The notes beneath the pieces are model-generated. The model was not told the origin of the DNA. It saw nothing but the letters and a program-made list of their open reading frames with translations, and made no database searches. Below are positions 7,262 to 9,750 of a stretch of 9,750 nucleotides of DNA, piece after piece. The position numbers were made by a program, and so were the translations under genes. Every line of letters starts with the position of its first letter. Within the stretch, counting starts at the first letter, position 1. Location of the stretch: positions 1 to 9,750 of the forward strand of contig CAYZMH010000100.1 of the NCBI GenBank assembly GCA_964479445.1. The letters run 5' to 3'. This DNA comes from CAYZMH01 sp964479445. Lineage in GTDB: Bacteria > Bacteroidota > Bacteroidia > Bacteroidales > GCA-2748055.

Positions 7262-9388
7262 TTATTTGCGCAAAATCACCCTTTCTTCAGTTGTATTCCT
7301 TGTTCGAATCTTCAGAATATAGGGACCGGGGGGCAGGTCTGTTCCGTCGATCCTGATCTTACTATTCCTTTCAGGATTGTACCCTTCTGTGAGTTGGACT
7401 ATTTCCTTTCCACCCACATCATACAGTGCTAAATTTAATTCTGATGGCTCTTCCAGATCAATTTCAATTGTTGCTTCTGAAGCAAAGGGCATGGGATAAA
7501 TCCTTACCCTCCCTCCATGGTAAATCTGTTCCTCCACTCCGATCAGGGAATTGAAGGTAGCAGTTACACTCTTATCTGCATCTACCAGTAACGTAACCGG
7601 GTTTTCCTCTCCGGTTACATCTCCGCTCCATCCGTCAAACTCCCACTCCGTATCGGCTGTCGCCATCAATGACACTTCTGTTCCCGCCAGATAATCCTCC
7701 TGATCCGGATTCATTATCACGCTACCGGAACCTTCCACATTCACCGTGACCGTATAGTGATTCGGGTCTGCAACCTCCACCTCCAGACCTTCTGTATAAC
7801 AGCTCTCCATCTCCGCGTTGTAAACCTTTAAACGATAGGTATACATCCCGTACGCATCAATCGTGTTGTCTGTATAGCTCTCCGTGTCAGCATCCAAATC
7901 CGCGATTTTAACAAAATCTCCTTCTCCGTCCGCTCGCTCCAATATGAATCCATCCTCATTGTCAGCCAAATCTGTCCATGTCAGCGACACCGACTGGTCA
8001 TCCACCGCAGCCGCAGCCTCCATCGGACGCAAAATGTACGGAAATTCCTCTACCAGGCTATTCAGGTAGTGCTCCAGGTTCGAGTACCCGTCCGCCTGGA
8101 TGATCTTCCCGTCTTCCGGATCGTTCTTGTCCAGTCCGTTCATATCCTCCCACGCATCCGGCATTCCGTCCTGATCCGTATCCAGCGGAGGGGTCGTGGA
8201 CTCCAGCACCGGGTAACCACCCACATCATCCGGGTGGTCAATGATCCCTGAAGCACCATATTTTGGCTGGCCGGTACGCGTATCTTCCGTCGCCCTGGCA
8301 TCCACCTCATCACGCTTCGGAAAAGAAGCGCCCGCATGTTGCAAAACCAATTCATACGCCTCCTGGGGGGTATGCGTGGTCACCGGGGCTGCCTCAAACG
8401 GGGCATCAACAATCACCGACTCCCATAGTGCTGAAGGTACCTCATCAATACCCAGATCATTATCGGCGGTCACCTCAGGAAACCCATCCACGTAGTTCCC
8501 CGATACATAAAATTCACCCCACATTCCATTATAGTCACGGGGAGCCACGATCCTCCTTTGTACATTGCTATACGTGGCAGGACCCGATTTGTAATAGTTG
8601 TTCACAATATTAAAATCTCCTCCTTCTCCTCCATAACATGAACTGGTTTGCCAGTTGAAAATTACGTTGTTGCGGTTATCCACCATCTCCAATTCCGGAT
8701 CACTATCATACCGGGCTCCGCATAGACGGGGAGTCCGGTTATGGTGGTTGGCAAGCAGGTTGTGGTGAAAGGAAAATCCCGTTCCACCAATAAAGGCACC
8801 CATCCCGTGTGGGCCTTGTGTATGGTGAGCATCATGCAGGCTTTCACTGATAACACACCACTGGTAGGTCATCCTGTAATTGTCATAATTGCCAACGGTT
8901 TCATCAATCGACCAGCTGAACGAACAGTGATCCACAATGATACTATCTGAAAATCGTCCTCCTATTGCGTCGAAATCTCCTCTTTTATCTGCACCCAGAC
9001 GGCTCCTGATATAACGGATAATTACATTGTTAACATTGCTAATGTATAATGGATAATTCTTAAGTGTAATACCACCTCCCGGTGCTGTCTGTCCCGCTAT
9101 CGTAATGTCATCATTACTTATACTCAGTGACGATTGAAGTTCGATAGTTCCGGAAACGGCAAAAACAACCGTTCTCGGACCTGAGGCTTCAATGGCTTCT
9201 CTCAGACTGCCCGAACCGGCATCATTCAGATTGGTGACAATATATACATCTCCACCTCTTCCGCCGGTAGCGGTGGCTCCAAAACCTTCCGCTCCCGGAA
9301 AGGCCGGAACCTGTCCCTGTACTGCCAAACCTGTAAACATACTTAATAGTCCGGCTATCAATACAAATGAAATTATGCTCTCTTTCAT
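7262..9388 (-). CDS. Secreted multidomain pectate lyase (PL1 type) with T9SS sorting domain, paralogue 2
   Basis: A 708-residue secreted enzyme with the same domain order as the other complete lyase here: signal peptide (about 1-25, MKESIISFVLIAGLLSMFTG...), catalytic beta-helix (about 27-395), calcium-type segment DTDQDGMPDAWEDMNGLDKN (403-422), fibronectin III-like domain (about 453-541), InlB-type repeat (about 544-613) and T9SS type A domain (about 628-708, YPMPF ... LYDVGGK ... PGPYILKI). Catalytic-region marks are PAFPGAEGFG (28-37), VDHCSFSWSIDE (152-163), HGMGAFIGG (194-202) and HHNRTPR (215-221), with Arg218 at the catalytic position. Compared with the paralogue it lacks a short insert after VAPR and differs most in the sorting domain. 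It should cleave polygalacturonate with calcium; the difference in substrate preference between the two is unknown. The start lies 32 bases after the preceding stop, so the genes are probably co-transcribed. Confidence 0.94.
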   Translation of the reverse strand: MKESIISFVLIAGLLSMFTGLAVQGQVPAFPGAEGFGATATGGRGGDVYIVTNLNDAGSGSLREAIEASGPRTVVFAVSGTIELQSSLSISNDDITIAGQTAPGGGITLKNYPLYISNVNNVIIRYIRSRLGADKRGDFDAIGGRFSDSIIVDHCSFSWSIDETVGNYDNYRMTYQWCVISESLHDAHHTQGPHGMGAFIGGTGFSFHHNLLANHHNRTPRLCGARYDSDPELEMVDNRNNVIFNWQTSSCYGGEGGDFNIVNNYYKSGPATYSNVQRRIVAPRDYNGMWGEFYVSGNYVDGFPEVTADNDLGIDEVPSALWESVIVDAPFEAAPVTTHTPQEAYELVLQHAGASFPKRDEVDARATEDTRTGQPKYGASGIIDHPDDVGGYPVLESTTPPLDTDQDGMPDAWEDMNGLDKNDPEDGKIIQADGYSNLEHYLNSLVEEFPYILRPMEAAAAVDDQSVSLTWTDLADNEDGFILERADGEGDFVKIADLDADTESYTDNTIDAYGMYTYRLKVYNAEMESCYTEGLEVEVADPNHYTVTVNVEGSGSVIMNPDQEDYLAGTEVSLMATADTEWEFDGWSGDVTGEENPVTLLVDADKSVTATFNSLIGVEEQIYHGGRVRIYPMPFASEATIEIDLEEPSELNLALYDVGGKEIVQLTEGYNPERNSKIRIDGTDLPPGPYILKIRTRNTTEERVILRK
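7533..7591. repeat. 59-bp exact direct repeat, copy A (inside pectate lyase 2)
   Basis: Bases 7533-7591 are identical to 9692-9750. The repeat encodes the end of the InlB-type domain and the linker to the sorting domain. Just past 7533, on the sorting-domain side, similarity is quickly lost. The true extent on the other side is unknown because copy B is cut by the window edge. Confidence 0.92.
8061..8094. repeat. 34-bp exact stretch shared by the two complete lyase genes, copy B
   Basis: Identical to 4577-4610, at the same place in the second lyase gene. Confidence 0.85.
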
Positions 9389-9420
9389 AATACTGTCTTT
9401 AATTTACAATCATTCTTAAC

Positions 9421-9750
9421 TTAAGATACAATCATTAAACTGCGCGTAATTTCTTTTTCCGTCCGGATGTGAAGAAAATACACTCCAGGTGTTACTGAAG
9501 AACCGTCAAATTCAAGCCGGTTCTCCTCTGATGAAAAAATTCCCTCTGCGATATGGCGGACCATCTCACCCTGTATATTATATAAGTTAATTACTACACT
9601 GTCAGGTTCATCCAGCATGAATGAGATCACAGCCTTATCCCTGACGGGGTTGGGATAGATCCTTACCGTCTCTTCAGAGTAACTTTTTTCTTCCACTCCG
9701 ATCAGGGAATTGAAGGTAGCAGTTACACTCTTATCTGCATCTACCAGTAA
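9421..9750 (-). CDS. C-terminal end of a secreted T9SS enzyme, probably a third pectate lyase paralogue
   Basis: The last 109 codons of a gene that enters from the right edge. The frame is open to base 9750 and begins LLVDADKSVTATFNSLIGVE, the end of an InlB-type repeat identical in protein and DNA to that of the adjacent lyase. It then continues into a T9SS type A sorting domain: VRIYPNPVRD with the canonical YPNP, NLYNIQGEMV and TPGVYFLHI. The GTG at 9694-9696 is not a real start, because the upstream frame is coding. The protein is exported by type IX secretion. That it is another pectate lyase is inferred from the shared repeat and tandem position; the catalytic domain is outside the window. 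Confidence 0.82.
   Translation of the reverse strand, partial: LLVDADKSVTATFNSLIGVEEKSYSEETVRIYPNPVRDKAVISFMLDEPDSVVINLYNIQGEMVRHIAEGIFSSEENRLEFDGSSVTPGVYFLHIRTEKEITRSLMIVS
9692..9750. repeat. 59-bp exact direct repeat, copy B (inside the partial T9SS gene)
   Basis: Identical to 7533-7591 and reaching the window edge, so 59 bases is a minimum length. Exact identity at synonymous positions points to recent duplication or gene conversion between the tandem genes. Confidence 0.92.

Noticed and set aside
9421..9696. A separate small secreted protein starting at the GTG at 9694-9696
   Set aside because: The frame is open and coding upstream of the GTG to the window edge, so this is only the tail of a larger protein.

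Overview
The window looks like part of a plant cell wall (pectin) degradation locus from a free-living member of the Bacteroidota. The main evidence is a set of secreted pectate lyases that end in a type IX secretion (T9SS type A) sorting domain, a signal confined to Bacteroidota with the Por secretion system. The start codons lack clear Shine-Dalgarno sequences and gaps between genes are short, which also fits. Every gene I can support lies on the minus strand, so transcription runs from base 9750 towards base 1. No SusC/SusD pair, regulator, RNA gene, CRISPR array or transposase is visible.

Layout in transcription order: (1) 9750-9421, the 3' end of a secreted protein with an InlB-like repeat and a T9SS domain; (2) 9388-7262, a complete multidomain PL1-type pectate lyase; (3) a 164-base gap holding an imperfect hairpin; (4) 7097-5988, a secreted SGNH/GDSL esterase with an N-terminal GxDLY domain; (5) 5934-3772, a second complete pectate lyase, paralogous to the first, followed by two adjacent hairpins; (6) 3729-3381, a decayed stretch holding the signal peptide and first residues of a probable beta-helix enzyme, run into a shortened, prematurely stopped L-rhamnose mutarotase-like sequence; (7) 3298-2195, a uroporphyrinogen decarboxylase (URO-D) superfamily protein; (8) 2143-563, a sodium:solute symporter; (9) 475-1, the N-terminal half of a GH57-like glycosidase, cut by the window edge.

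A likely division of labour (inference): the lyases and the esterase act outside the cell on homogalacturonan and its acyl groups. The symporter imports a released sugar or uronate. The URO-D-like and GH57-like proteins, neither of which carries a signal peptide, act in the cytoplasm on something not identifiable from sequence. The rhamnose mutarotase remnant suggests that the locus once handled rhamnose, as expected for rhamnogalacturonan.

The points most worth a second look are the chimeric decayed genes at 3381-3729, the exact 59-base repeat that links two adjacent secreted-enzyme genes and stops where their sorting domains begin, and the unexplained URO-D + symporter + GH57-like trio. I do not see a clearly new biological system; the trio is the closest candidate.
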